DNA of 64,000 nucleotides, taken from Gracilaria domingensis (lineage: Eukaryota; Rhodophyta; Florideophyceae; Gracilariales; Gracilariaceae). The DNA is taken from NCBI GenBank assembly GCA_022539475.1, contig VCMS01000111.1:1-64000 (forward strand), written 5' to 3'. The notes beneath the pieces were generated by a model that worked only from the letters and a program-made list of their open reading frames with translations, did not search any database and was not told the origin of the DNA. Positions 20,216 to 33,552 of this stretch are shown here, in pieces; position 1 is the stretch's first letter, and each line of letters begins with the position of its first letter. The position numbers and the translations under genes are program-made.

Positions 20216-22930
20216 GAATGTGAGGTACGATAGGTGAATTGCTTTGGAGGGATCAGGGAGAAGCTCGAAGAGAAGCGAAAACAAAGAAAGCCGTTTTTCT
20301 CCTACTTCGCGACCGTTTCAGAAAAACCTGATTTTCCTAACGGTAAAAATTTCATTTAAAGTTCACGGCTTCTACTGGACCGTATAATCTCGTTTCGGAC
20401 TCAGTCGAAAGCTTTTATTGAGCCGAATTACATAATTGGCATATCTCGAAATCTTTGGTCTGAGACATTCCGTATAATTGAAGTTGTTTGCTGCATATTT
20501 TATCAGCAGTTTGTAGCTGCAAAGTTTGCGAAGTCTACAGTATCTCGCATTATCTTACAATGTCCATCGGCGACGAATGAAGTCGTATAGAACAAGCTCA
20601 GTGATATATCTATGCCGTTTGCGAGTTCAACTCTAAAACTGAAGACTCTACGAAGCGCATCAATTGCAGCTGATCTGGAATGGTTCGAAACGGATGTGTT
20701 TGTCCGACAAATTCTTCACACAGGAAGTTCAAAACGATGGAAAGAATGTCAGGACGTTATTACACACACCGAAAGCTTCGAGAACGCTTAATGTGTGAGA
20801 AGCAATTACTGGTGCTCTAGCGTCGGCCAAACCGTTGCATTATTTCGTGTAACCTTTAGCGGCAGCGATAGACAACCTCACTTTGTTGAGCTTCGTGTGA
20901 TGAAAAAAGCAGCACCTCAGTCTGGAAAGAAAAGAATTATGAAACAATTTGGATTTCGGAAATTTCAGTTCTGTTTCGAAAAAAATGCGGCTGATGCAAC
21001 CCTTTATTGCGTTTCTCTTTCACGTGTTGGAAGATGAATCGATACGTTCCAGTACATCTATGATGTCGTGTGACGGAGAAAGTTCTAGGAGTACCCTGAT
21101 ATCTAATTTGGATTAGAATGCCCAGGAACGACGGGAACCCTTTTTTTCATGTCTCTACATCAAAGATTTCTTCTTTATCTTTCTCAAAAAAGCAGTTACG
21201 TAAAGGAAGATTGTGAAATAGTGAACGACATGAGACGTGAAACAAAGCATATTCAAAACAAATTGAAAAGATAGAGACAAAGCTGTCTAAGATGCGGTAC
21301 TTAGAACACACAATGGTATTTTAGAGATATAAGGGTAGAATAAGAGCGAAGTTGATGCTCTTAAATTTCCTCATAGACCTGCATATTTTGAAGCTTCTTT
21401 TCATATAAGAGAAATGCTTAAGGTAGAAAAATAACATTTCATCTCGCAATTAAGTGGAATATGGTGCAATCTGCTGTCGAGATGGCAGCGGTAATGGCGT
21501 GGAGTAGCGTGATGATAGTTATCTGATAACGAGAGATTCTAAACAAATTAATACTTGAGTTCTCAATGCCATATGTTTTGAAACGACGTTCGGCACGATA
21601 CAATGTTGGCATCGCGCCGACCGCCATGAAGTTTTTGCAAACTACGATACTACGGATTTTACCATTTGCTAAGGGATAAAATGGTGCAAGGATATATGGA
21701 GAAAGAGAATTATTGTGCGGATAAAGGGGAGAGAAATAGCAGCAGCTAAGTTGAAGAGGTCGGTGTGTTCAGCGCGATTGATATGACAAAGAGGCTGAAA
21801 CTGTTACGAGATACCGTGTATGAAAACTGCATAACGTCTAGAGAGTGCCAATGACAGAAGATTGTCCGATGGTACAGCAGGCAAAATTTTCGATCGGAGG
21901 GTTTCTGGAATGCAGTCCTAAGCTTTTCAAAAATAGCCGGTACACGCCATTTTGGCCTCCGAAGCTCAAAAGTACCGAGCTGGCCACACGAAAAGTGCCG
22001 GTCCGGAATTTGAGCTCGTTTCTGACGAGGGCGTTGGGTTGAAGCTGATCTCCGCTTAGACCAGGTAATGAGAGGAGAAAGTCATGCCCCAAATAAGAAC
22101 TTCTGATGCGCAATTGGGACTAACAGAACAACTTTGATGACTGCACATCTCTCCGCGACCTTCTTTAACGCCAACTCCCACCATCGCAGTTTGATAGTCC
22201 CTTCATGTGTTTCACCCGCGCCGTCGTTCTCGCTATAGGTGAAATCCATCTCTTGATTTCCAAATACCTCCGTGCGAGCTATCTACGTCACTCATCGCCA
22301 TTTAGGTTTGCGTCGTTATGTGCGAGGCTTGGATTTCAGGCATCAGCCAAGTGCGAGGTGGCAAACGGAGGCAGTGGACATCGAGAAGTTTTATGTTGGG
22401 CACCTCCGTCTATTGCTGTTTTCAAGAACATGGGGCGCAAATGAGTATTAATTTATGTGCTCGCTCGCACCGACCTTGTTAGATCCGGCTCGCGATTGCG
22501 AAAACGCACATATTCTGAGCTGCGCTTGGAGCGCACTAGTGGTTTGTCACGAAAATCTTTGCTTATACCATTTCTATGTGAAATCTATAGACCCACATTG
22601 GAGTCTCTAAAACGCGCGGAAGAAACTTCGTAAAGCTCCCTGATTTTTATGTGTTTCAGTTGCAGTGAGAACCCGTGGATTCTTTCAACTGTGCTACTGA
22701 GGTCATTTAAGTAACGTTCTACGCTGCGAATCTAGGATCATAGATTGAAATTTGAACGATTGTGGTGTACCCACCATACTTTTGACGCGTGTATGGCTCA
22801 CATCAATCCCGCTGTCTTCAAAGGTCTTCATTCAACCAATGGTTTATAGCGATGAGTATTCCTTGTCATTCAAAACTGTCAGAAGGTGAACAAATCTATG
22901 CCCAACGACGGAGCCGGTGTAATATCTCTT
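20216..22930. other. Stretch without a recognisable gene
   Basis: About 2.7 kb of AT-rich DNA with only short frames on both strands. The minus frame at 21838-22113 and the plus frame at 20795-21037 show no motif. It is probably old transposon debris eroded past recognition. Confidence 0.4.
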
Positions 22931-22939
22931 AACGTGCCA

Positions 22940-24340
22940 GCTTTTGTTTGTTTCGGAATCTTGATGGGTCATCTCCGTTCCTCTACCTCCACAAAATTAA
23001 CTACTCTCTGAATGCAACTCGAATGCTCTGTCGTTATCTATCCACGATTTATTTTGTCGGTGTACACAATTTCAAAGCTAAGATCTTCCAACGTATTGAA
23101 CTGCCAATAGATATCTACCGAAACCGCCTTGATCTTCGCTTTTTTGATTTCTATGAAAAATGCAATTATGTTCTCGATGCAGCCGTAGTACAAATCCACA
23201 GGGTCTTCATCTTTAGATCCGGTTTTTATCGTGTAGTTAGTTGATGATTCTGGAAGGAATTGCGCCGCAATGCAATACCGCTCTCTTGCATGGTTTTGGG
23301 ACTTCGTTCCTCGATTTGCATGAAATCTTATGCTCTCAATCTTGAATACACGATAATCTTTGACTACAATGGCAGAGTTGAACTTAGTGATGGACAAAAT
23401 CTCAATCGGTTCTGTCTCTCCCTGACGGTTCTGGTCAAAAATCCTCTGCAGCCCTAGATACTGCTTCGTAGTGAGACTTTCAAAAGCCATTCCCACCAGA
23501 TGCGATTGAGTACCGGAGTGCAGTTCTGTCTTTCTTGAAACATCGCTCCGCTGCGTCTTAGCAACTCTTCTCCTGATTCGTTTGTTTCGCTGAACGGCTT
23601 TGCTTCATTGCAAGTTTAAGAGCAACCAATTTGAAGTTCTTGTGGAAGGTGTGGGAGGAAATTTCGACGCCTGCTGAACTCTTTTTTTGATTTCTCCTAG
23701 CAATCTTTCCACAAGCAACTGAGATGTAATGGAAAGCGGTTTGCATTCCCGTAATAGCCTTGGGAAGTGCAGTATCTTGTATGTGCTCCGTGTATAATAG
23801 TACGACTAATAACGGTCTACCCAAAAAAGGTTCACAGACATGGCATAGCAATTATCAGTCACGGCCTGGAGATTTTTCAACGTCACATCATCACATTGAT
23901 ACCCAAAGCACAGAGTAACCAAGTATCGCGTCTGGTTCCAAAGCTCCATAATTGATTTCGAGACAAATTATCGATGGAAGAAAGGAAGCAGGTACAACGC
24001 GCAGTGTCTTTTGATATTTTCGGTCTCGAATTGAGATAGATTCTCGAGGGAAAGATGTGTTCGTTCTCATGAGCTTGGAATGCCTTGTACAGAACTGTCT
24101 AGAGCTCTCTTAATCTTCTCCAGAGTTTGGAAAGGTATGCAGTACGATGGAAGGATGCTGCGCGCATGATGAAGTGCGTAGGTTCCTCTGATACGTTTAA
24201 GAATATGCTTTGCGCAATCGAGAAGAAGTAAATACATGACATCGTACGGGAATGCGTAGATGAAATCTAATGAGAGCTGAGACAAACAAGAAGATATTTT
24301 AATATCTGTGACTTCACCACTTCTTGTTTTGCACACTCGT
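22940..24340 (-). pseudogene. Decayed Tnp2/Plavaka-like transposase
   Basis: The minus-strand piece at 24336-24067 contains SCLSQLSLDFIYAFPYDVMY followed by LLLLDCAKHILKRIRG. This matches the pattern S.L..L....i..fp.D.MH..lLG..k.l of Tnp2-like DDE transposases, and an IPSS segment ends the piece as in that family. A longer frame at 23496-23038 holds SIRFHANRGTKSQNHARERY and DPVDLYYGCIENIIAFF, which resembles the C-terminal YG.I..ii beta domain of the same proteins. The pieces are in the right order on one strand but in different frames. The element is old. Confidence 0.45.
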
Positions 24341-25645
24341 TACTTCTCTTTGACTTCAAATTTCTCCAAGCTGATTAGACGCTGTTCTCATTTGGCTAAA
24401 ATCCATTCTGATGACGTCTTCGAGCTCGGAGTTTTTCCTGGAGGTTAAAGTTTGCAGTAAAAGCAAACGATTTTTCGGCATTGCGCAAAGCAATCTACAT
24501 TCCTTCAAAAACTAACGCTGGTTAAAACAAAACCGACAGACTATTCATCCAAGTTGGCCTACGTATCCAAGCAGTTTGGAAGCCGCTGGTCTGTCAGCGG
24601 TTAAATACAAGACGAACACGTAGAGATCTCGGATTTTTCCATAACATCGAACCAAACAGCCCTCCTCCAACTGCTTCAGATCAGTAGTCATAAGACTCAT
24701 AAGGGATCGAAATACTTCCCGTCATGTTCTGATGGAATCAATGCATTGATAATGCAGTTGAAAGCCTTACTTCGTTCCTCAGGACTATAATTATATATAG
24801 TATTTGCAACGGGTCAGGATGAAATTGGATCTCCTCTTCTGCTCTTTGCGCACTCAAAACCATGCAAGGAAAGAGTGAGGAAGATTTCAAGGTGATCGCT
24901 ATCTTCAGTTGTTCACTGCTGCCGACGTTCTCCGTGGAGTTTTACGGGCATATCGCCGTGGTTATAATCGTGCTGGCTAACATCTGACCAATCTATACTC
25001 AACGAGTTTCTTGCTCTTACACATCTGCTCATCAATGCCTTGCATAACTTCTGTGCGCGACAGAATGCTGTTAAATCCGAGGATCATTTCGAGAACCAGA
25101 ATCTCCTGTTGAATTTTGACATGTTCATCTACGAATCGGACAATAAGAAGCCGATCGCTGCTTCTCAGCCTGAGCTGCATGACCATTAACACACATTTTT
25201 ACGTACGGCTTATTTAAATAGAACCTCTCTATTGCATATTATATGAGTGTCCTGTAAGAGAATGAGGATTCAAGTGGCGATACTTGAATCAGTTTTTCAG
25301 TGGCTCTCTGGAAGACGCTGGATATCTCAGCATTGTAGATTAGGGTCGCAAGACGCCCGAAGAGAAGAGGAACTCCTATGCTCCCTCCGGCTTTATAAGC
25401 ATTCGGAAGCGCTCTCCGCGGGAGAGGCTGCATTCAAACACCGACAGTTTCGCCACTCAGCGTTACAATCGTTACGTGGCGACTAGTGTGGCTGTCAAAT
25501 TGCACGCAGCTCCCGGCTGGAGGGTAATAATTCCATTGACCCCTATTAATGCAAACAAATGCAGCATTATGAAAAGGTTTCAACTTCAGACTGTGACAGT
25601 CACGTGGCATCAAAAGAACGAAACTCTTTCAATGACTACTACATA
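24341..25645. other. Stretch without a recognisable gene
   Basis: Short frames only. A minus frame at 24977-25192 and two overlapping plus frames at 25239-25690 show no domain. It may include the N-terminal part of the neighbouring transposase remnant, too eroded to identify. Confidence 0.35.
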
Positions 25646-25888
25646 CCCTAGCAAAACCCATTGTCATTTAATCATCATGCGGCGGTAAATGAAATTGATG
25701 TCTTTCAATAAAATGTAAGGGCACTTTCGAGGAATTTAATTTTTTCAAAAAATCACACTCATGGAAATGTCAGTGAAAGAAAAACTTACTTATTTTTCAA
25801 TGACATTGGTCATACTACCTTACTACACCAGTCACCTTGTCTGCAAGTCTACTGAAAACCCTTTTAGCTTTCCCTTAACGAGTTTTGC
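25646..25888 (+). repeat. 243-bp dispersed repeat, left copy
   Basis: It runs from CCCTAGCAAAACCC to AACGAGTTTTGC and has short inverted ends (GCAAAAC / GTTTTGC). A diverged copy lies in inverted orientation at 35919-36160. It is probably a small non-autonomous element. Confidence 0.65.
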
Positions 25889-27239
25889 ATAGGATAGTGA
25901 GGTTGGAAACAATGAAAGCTGGTGTTCCGGGGCTCAGCGCTTGAAATGACACTAAATGCAATCGAAGCTCGAGCCTTTTCATACCCGGTGAAACAAATAA
26001 GGGCAAAGTTGAATTCCATCCAGGCTGGTGCAGTAGCAGCCCGTCTCCAGAAGACAAGGGCGATGTTAAATCTAATGGAGACTACTACCAACGCACCTGC
26101 AGTTCAAAAAAGCGGGCACGAAGTAAATAGAGAGTTGGGCTATCACGATCGCTGCCAAACGAGCAAAAGCGCCAATAATTTCTACCTCGTCAGTCCGAGT
26201 CTCTGACGAGAACAGCAAACCAATGATATGCTCTCAAACCTGTTTCTCGCAAGATCTGCTACTGCTTCATATGTATTCCCAGCCTATAAAGTTTGCATCA
26301 ATAATCAAGCCAAAAAATCACAGCGAGAACATGGCAACACCAGCGCACTGGGAGATAGATCAGGTGATGTATACGGCTGGAACTTTTTGCTTCGAATAGA
26401 CTTAGTTGTCGGAAAAAATGCGTTCACGCGATCGACATAGATACCTTTCACCTTTTTCTCCCGAAGGTTAGATAACAACTATGTCATTATCGGGCAATCA
26501 CGACACCCGCCAGACAGACCAAAAGGCAGTATTGTCCACAACCCTTTGTCATTTCGACCTCCTATGCGCGGTCGGTGATAGCCAACCCCAGCGACACGCT
26601 TTCCCAAATGAAGCAGTAATTGCGAAAATACCTATGATTTGAACTTGTGGTTTCGAAACCAGTCGGTGCACGTCCCGCTGATGATCGTCTAGCGAAATTC
26701 TCTGTCCGAACTAAATAGCGTATATTTTGTCAAAATGGATAGCGATAATGCATGGTGGCCACTATCGTGAACGCTGTAATCTTCATTGGTGGTTATGAAG
26801 CAGGTTGGGAATGAAAAGAGCGACTCGAGGCAAAAGCGGTCCACTTGCAGGATCTGTTCTCTTTTAACCTTCAGATTCAATTATTATCAAGTACTCTGGA
26901 ACTGCGTCGATCAGAGCCAGAGATGAAAAACTTCCCGCAGCTTTTGCATGCGCAGAAAGGCGGTTACGTGGTTCGAGTTTCCAAAAAGGGTAGGCGACTG
27001 GCACAAACGTTTCGGCACGCGCTTTTATCGACGCGACGAGGAGCATGATTTTGACAGATCAGAACTCTATCCTCTCCATCTATGTGAGAAATCTTTTTAT
27101 CTATGTGCTGGTTGCCACCCGACGTTCTCACGGATTGTAGAAGTGTTTGAGACAAAGTTCAAACGCGGACATGAAAAAGGGGTTTTATCTTCATTCAGAT
27201 CACCAAGCAAACAACTATTTGATTAAACCTTGTAGAAGG
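25889..27239. other. Stretch without a recognisable gene
   Basis: Only short frames are present, for example on the plus strand at 25922-26206 and 26948-27226. The latter holds a Cys/His-containing segment, LHLCEKSFYLCAGCHPTF, that might be a worn zinc-binding site. I would not assign it. Confidence 0.3.
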
Positions 27240-28470
27240 TCTTCTTAAACGTTTTGACGGTGATCGTACTTTCAAAACGTTTCTGTCCGTCCGATCCGTT
27301 CTAAGACCATCTACTTTCCATTCGGATATCACGCTGCTTGTGCCTGATCTATTCGTTTTTTCTGAAGTATCTATTACCGTCGATGTGAAAATATTATGTT
27401 CATCACTGCTCTTCTCCTTCTCAACTTCACCTTGGACACATTCAGCATTTGTGTTATCGATATTGCGAGAGTTAGAGCAGTGTGCGCTCTTCACTTTGAT
27501 GCGTTTGGGAAAACATAACGCTTCGACAGGAAAAACTGACGTCCTCTAATAAACAAATCGCCTTTCTTGGGCAAAAACGAAATGTGCCTCTGGTGGAAAG
27601 TCGGAACACGTTCTAAGTATTCCATCACCCTCGGTACAAATACGCCAAAAGATGCTCCATCTTTTTGCTTTGGATACGCCGCTTTCTCCAAAGTAATGTG
27701 TTTCTTCACAGGTAGCCTTCTACTCTTTTGAACGTAGTCTAAGAATATCTTCAGCAGGTCTGAGGCTTCGGATGTTCTCTGTGTGATTCTCTGGAATGAA
27801 TCGTATCCAATGATGAGATCAGAACTCGTTTGTACTGCTATAAGAAGCCAATGTTCGCAATCTAGGCAAAAACAGGGTAAAACCTCCGTGTCTTCAAAAA
27901 ACCATGTCATTCTTTCGTACCACCTTAGCAGCGCATCGAACATTCTAACGCGAATAGATCAATCGCTCACCTGTCTGAAACGAGTTACGAAGGAGCTGTC
28001 CAGTATTGCCACTTTGCGACCACGTTTGATATTTCTAATACGATTGCAACTAGGATCACGAAGACGCAAGATGAATAAATTCATGAACTTGTTGTCGACC
28101 CAACCAGTTTGCTCTTTAAGAAAACCTAAGCGATACGGGGATAAGGTGATATCTTTTCATGAAATCGTGAAGACTTCTCATTCTCATGCCACTTCTTCTT
28201 AATGGGTCTCAGAAAGAAGCGGTTGATTGATATTGTGAGAGAATAACGCATCCGATCTTTCTTCCTTCCTCTCTGAAGTTGCAATTTCCTTTTTTCGAAA
28301 CTTTTCATTTTCCTTGGAAACTTTGATATTGTTCCAAGGATGAGTCCTACCAGCTCGTGCCTCTTCCAGCAACGCTCTCATTCTTTGAAACTTATTCTCG
28401 ACGTAGGTTTTAATATCAGAAGACATTACCCTGTCCATTTCCTTTCCACTAGCGCCAAAAACATACAAAC
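27240..28470 (-). pseudogene. Remnant with a Ulp1-like (C48) cysteine protease domain
   Basis: The minus frame 27943-27491 reads LPCFCLDCEHWLLIAVQTSS, then IIGYDSFQRITQ, then AAYPKQKDGASFGVFVPRV and MEYLERV. The spacing of the HW, the YDS and the Q..G..FGVFV blocks matches the H-D-Q/C core of Ulp1/SENP SUMO proteases. The active-site block appears decayed. Flanking minus frames at 28468-28199 and 27494-27195 are charged and may be other parts of the same gene. Ulp1-like domains are common passengers of large DNA transposons, which suits the setting. No transposase can be tied to it here. Confidence 0.5.
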
Positions 28471-28627
28471 CTCACTTCACAAACTGAATAGAGCGAACGA
28501 AGAAAACGGAGAGGGAGGAAAAGGGATGGTAAAATGAAGAACAGAAAGATAGAGAGATCTGGAAGGTTTTGGATATCTCCAAGAGATGGCCTAGCCTAGC
28601 CCCCTAGTAGAATCATAAGGAAAAATA

Positions 28628-28748
28628 CGGGGTGTGCACGAGTTTATTTAGAAAATTGGGTGGTCAAAATTGCAATCTACTTCGTGCGCGTGCCTTGCAC
28701 ACCCCGTAAATGAACACCAATTTTCCAAATAAACCCATGCACACCCCG
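28628..28748. repeat. Stowaway-like MITE, 121 bp with TA duplication
   Basis: The left end CGGGGTGTGCACGAG and the right end GCACACCCCG are arms of an inverted repeat about 32 bases long with about three mismatches. TA stands directly outside both ends, as expected for Tc1/mariner-type insertion. A third copy of the GCACACCCCGTA word lies inside, near 28710. Confidence 0.7.
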
Positions 28749-28869
28749 TATTCACCCTCGGACAAAACATGATTCTCCTAGGGAGCCTCATAACGGTGAA
28801 CCATATCAAATTGTCAACTTCCACTCATCAACGGCTGATATTGGTAGTACAAATTTGAAAAGTTTGCAA

Positions 28870-30075
28870 ACTTTTGATTCCAGAGAGAAAAATCCCAGAA
28901 GACTTCTCTCATAGATCAGAAAGTTGGAGCGAATATCTAGCGCATTTGTTTCAGAACCGCCTTTACCACATTGCTAAGATCATCAACATCGTCATAACGT
29001 CTCTTGGAAATATGCGAGATATCTTTAAAAGCATCCGTGGGTTCCATGATTTGTGAAGCAAGGGTATGCAAGGCTTTGTGTAGCCAGAGTTTCAATTCTA
29101 CATCAACAGGACAGATCGAAAGAAAATACCATTATAACCAAGATACGCTCCCCGCTAAGCCCTCAGTATATGAGCTTCTGGAGAACCAAAAAGTGAGGTT
29201 TTGGAGATCATACGTATCTTAGTAGAGTCATGAAAGACATAGGTCATTCATTTGCAAGCAGTTGAGAACGGATATGAGCATTTCGGTTCCTCAACTACTT
29301 TTGCCATCGTTAAGTGATTGTACGAATTATTTCTCGACGAAGGTTTCGTTCCAGACTATAGTGTGCTCTTATCCTTAGGGATTGAGGATGTACCTATTGA
29401 AGAGGTGCAAAATCAGATAGGGTGGGACATGCACTAGGTTTTCGTTGCAGTAGCCGAAAGAAGTTCCGATGTGCACTTCAGCGAAGAAAACAAAAGAGTT
29501 AAAAAGTGAATTATCGCTGCAGGCGTTAGACAAGGACGTAAACAGCACATAAAAAATGTATTATGCATGCCGGGCACATCTTGATAGTTAAGAGCGAGAT
29601 CTTATTTTCGATTCATTAGGCGATGAATCATGGAATGAAAAAATCGCGTCTGATTACTTGGTGCATGAAGGGATTCAATGATTATAGCAGAATAGAAACC
29701 AAATTTGTTCTGCCATCCATTCCCAGAGTTCTATTCTCGGTTAAGGAGTTGGCACATCATGGAAATGATGCCAAGGCTATATGCGATGTGCAAAAAGAAA
29801 TTCTGGAGAGAAGTATGGAAACAGTAGCGAATGAACCACTTGATTCCTTCCAAAACTTTCAGGTTACTCTGCATATTTACAAGCCTTGGATGATAGCGAG
29901 AAATGCGGTCCAAGAAATTCATAAGAATTCTTTCACTTCAGATGGTTTCTTGGAAGATCTAAGGCCCCCATTACAAGACGAAAGCAGTGCAAAACAGTTT
30001 GATAAAGTTGATGACTATCTTGCCAATGTAGAGAATGCTGAATGCAATAAGATCTCAGAAAGTGAAAGTCGTTGA
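28870..30075 (+). pseudogene. Open-frame remnants of unknown family
   Basis: Plus-strand frames at 28874-29056, 29004-29222 and 29623-30075 may come from one old gene. The last is 150 codons with LPSIPRVLFSVKELAHHGND and an acidic C-terminus. I see no domain, and the frames do not line up. Lower-level debris of a transposon is the simplest reading. Confidence 0.25.
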
Positions 30076-30479
30076 CCACTTCATGTCGCTGGATGTCATA
30101 CTGACAGTTAAAGCTGAGATTCTACTTCGATCTGGTCTGTTCAGAAGTGAGCACTACTTGATTGGCGCAGTTTTGAATACTCGTATTTCAGTCCTAGACT
30201 ATGGGATCTGACTTGTACTCGGACTTTACAAAGCTTTTTTTGCTTCTCAATGATGAAAATAACAGATTCATGTCTACGGTTATTGCAAATTCACCCCTAC
30301 TCTGTGGCCTGTAGATCTCTGGCTCCTGGACCCCATGAACATGACTAGAATCAGGGCTGTAGTATCACAACGGACAAAATGAGAGTATGTGATACTGAGG
30401 CAGATAAGGACATATATGTCCCAATCATGATTCAACTTTTCATTGCAACCAGAGCTTTGTTCTAGGTTTCTGTTTCTTT

Positions 30480-32155
30480 CGAATTGTTATGCATTTGCAC
30501 TTAAAGATACAGACTAATCCATTGGATTGGATACCTCAAAGTGGATATGAAGAGAAGGAGATAATATCGGAAATGGTTTCGGAAATTGATACTTGGATGG
30601 GTATTATTCCATGGTTTTCCGTGGATAACAGTGCGAAAATCTGTACTAATAGAATTTGGTCCATTTTGCTTACTCGCGTAAGAGCAATTTCTCTTCTTCA
30701 ACATCATTTCATACCAACGAAATCGCTTATCAATTCCTGTTTTCAAGCTCAAGAGCTCTTTTCTACTAATAGTCTCCCAAGAAGGAAAGATATTTCGAAT
30801 AGAGATCTCTCGCGTTCGACTGCGAGTAATATGTTCTGCTTTCAAGGCACGCAACTCCTTTTTGAGGCGATATAACTCGGACGTAAGAGTTTGCTGCTCT
30901 TGTTATTTCTTTCCCACAGGATTTTGCATGCTTTTAAGCACCGTTTCTTTTTCGCTTCTTTTCTTTTCGACTTGTCCTCGATTGTCCGCTGATTTTAATT
31001 CCTCCGTACTCGTAATAGAAGTCTGTTTCTCTTCTTGATGTGTGTTTCCTTGTCTCTTAATTAAAACGATCTCATTTCTAAAATCATTGCCATGGTCCTG
31101 AACTTTTCTTTTCATGCCTACGATTTTCGGTTTCTTGAGAGTTGGCCTAATTATGTTTTCAAGCAATGTGTCACAGTTTGCCCCTCCTACCACCTGCGTG
31201 CAAATCGCGGCCTGCTTCAATACCCCGTTGCAACCGAACATATGGTTGCGAAGACGAATGCCATCTCCGCACAATTCAATAATGTGAGTCAACTGAGAGT
31301 TAGCTCACGGGCATATCCAATATGCGTATGAATTCGGGCAGCCTGGGAAAACTTTCCGTCATTGGAAATTCAGGTGCTTTTCTGTATCTAAGCAAAATTT
31401 TGTGAATTCTCAAGACATCTTCAATGGATCGAATTTTATAGAAAAATTGCTTTCAATAGAATCTCAGTAGATTTAAATGCAATGAGGAAATAATGAAGCA
31501 TGACCTGGCTGAATGAAAATTGATTAAACAAGAAATTAATATCCTATGACATTCAAATTAAATTTGATTTCTCGAGTTTTCGCTGGGGGCATTAGATGAT
31601 AATATCAACAATGAATAAGAATGTCTAGAACTACTTTTTGACCTCCAAAGTACTTGACGCGCTGGACATATATGTCTCGATGAGTCGCATAGACCCATGA
31701 AGTTGTCGATTCAAAAGCCTTGAGCTGTGAGAAAAGTTATACAAAAAATGTATAGGATTATGCGTGTTCGTTGTATCAATCATACAGTGTTTTTGAAGAA
31801 ATTTATATCCACTGTAAACCTTCTCGTTCATTAAAACAGGTTTCGGGATCCCTGGATCACTGTACAATATATTAGGCAGCATAACGGCTTGATCGGGGGC
31901 AGAATACGGTTTCGAAGAACTGTTATTTGAATTAGAAATAACAAGCAAGAACTTCAAAGTCCGCGTCAAAAATTCACCGATGTAATGACTGATCCTTTCT
32001 CTTGCTTGTGATGTTCATCCACAAGCTTGAAAGTATCGTTAATGCGTTGGGTGTCACTCTCTGTTACTAGATGCGCGTAACACGAATGCGTAAGAGCTAC
32101 TCGCGCTCTCATCAAGCGATTTGTACCAGCCAAAACGTACGAAGGACACTTCATA
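30480..32155 (-). other. Debris with a lysine-rich minus frame
   Basis: The minus frame 31292-30903 (129 codons) contains HMFGCNGVLKQAAICTQVVG and a lysine/glutamate-rich tail. The minus frames 30854-30501 and 31969-31631 are uncharacterised. None shows a domain I can name. The stretch ends at the TAG target duplication of repeat copy B. Confidence 0.25.
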
Positions 32156-32158
32156 TAG

Positions 32159-32615
32159 CCTTGTAAGATAAAGTGATGCGCAACCGATGTCCATCGGATG
32201 AAAAATTGGGACATCTATGAGATATCAGTTGGATATTTTCTGCGCATCCAGGACATCCGAATGATATTCCGTGGTTCCCCATTGGATGCTCCTAATTGAT
32301 GCCCTTTACATGTCCTTTAGATGTAAAAAAACTATTCCGAAGATATTCATATGATGCACAAAGATATGTCCCATGGATGCCTGAAAATCCGCTTTGCATC
32401 ATTTGGACATCACAGAATCCAATGGACATCTCTTCGTATATCATATGCGTATCAGGCGGTTATCATTTGACTATACTTCATATATCATCTGAGCATCATT
32501 TACGTATATCATATGAACATCTTCTTAAGGAAGTCAAATGAACATCTTCAGGTTTCGTAATTCTAATATGGGCTATTTGGAGGATACCATCCGACCATCA
32601 ATTCACCTCTCTGTG
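32159..32615 (+). repeat. MITE-like repeat, copy B (457 bp, TSD TAG)
   Basis: The same family as the copies at 17999 and 41809. It begins CCTTGTAAGATAAA and ends CACCTCTCTGTG, with TAG immediately on both sides. Internal GGACATC and GATATC words are kept. Both of its termini carry changes from the other two copies. Confidence 0.8.
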
Positions 32616-32618
32616 TAG

Positions 32619-33552
32619 ATTTCATCAAGATAAAATACTGGTGCAATAATTGTAAGTAGGTCGCTTTTTTTTATAGACGTCCATTATCATCTTCTTCGAC
32701 AAAGAAAGAGCGTCAAACATATTGACCCGTCTGATCTACGTTTCAAACTCTGGTAGATGATGGATTATCCTCACAGGGGTAAAAACCGGTGTTATGTTGC
32801 GCACATCAGATACTGTTGTGGCACATGCAGTCATAGACTGTTCAAAAGCCATTGAAAAGCTTGACACAGACTAGAAATATAAAACGTCTTGACTAAACGA
32901 AAAGGATGTAGAAGTCACAAAGGCGAGCTAGCTTCAAAGAATTTACATCAAGATTACCACCATTATCAAGATGAGATGTAGTAGAAAGATTCGAACACGA
33001 GTGCTGGAAGTTTTGAGCGGTTTGGGCAGTAAGTGCCTCTTATTTACAGCAACAGCTGTGAGCTCGAAATTTAGCGTAATAAAGCTATATTTAAAGAACG
33101 AACATATAATTATTTTAGACACGTCTGTCTCTAGCAGATGCTAGTTTTTGGCGATGGTCGTCCAGAAATTGGCAAGGGTCGTCCAGTAAATTTTTTGAAA
33201 AAATATCGAGATCAATTATTTCAAAATTTGCAGATAGTTGCTTGAGTCGTCCAGAATCGCTGTGCAGTAAATACTGGTGGGTTTTCCACTCGTGCTAGTT
33301 CTTTAGTCGAGGGCTACCTGAACTGTATTTCGCGAAGTCTAGGTTCAGTTTCCATTAAGGTGCACATTACACGATACCTTCTGCGGAATGATACCCTGCA
33401 ACGCATGGAATACTAGTGCTAGTACAGATGATGCCCATTATGAAATCATACCGTTTTATTCGTATCTATTCTTCTATCGACCGCTTTTGCTAACCACTAC
33501 TTCGCTATATTACATGTACCATATCCCCATGATGGAGCGGGTGTAGGCGCAA
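32619..33552. other. Stretch without a recognisable gene
   Basis: AT-rich DNA with no frame above about 60 codons and no domain. A near-duplicate phrase occurs (GTCGTCCAGAAATTGG and GTCGTCCAGTAAATT, about 33157-33192). Nothing else stands out. Confidence 0.35.

Noticed and set aside
31966-32214. 82-codon minus frame resembling another frame at 17773-18054
   Set aside because: The likeness comes from the shared start of the MITE copies A and B, not from a gene family.
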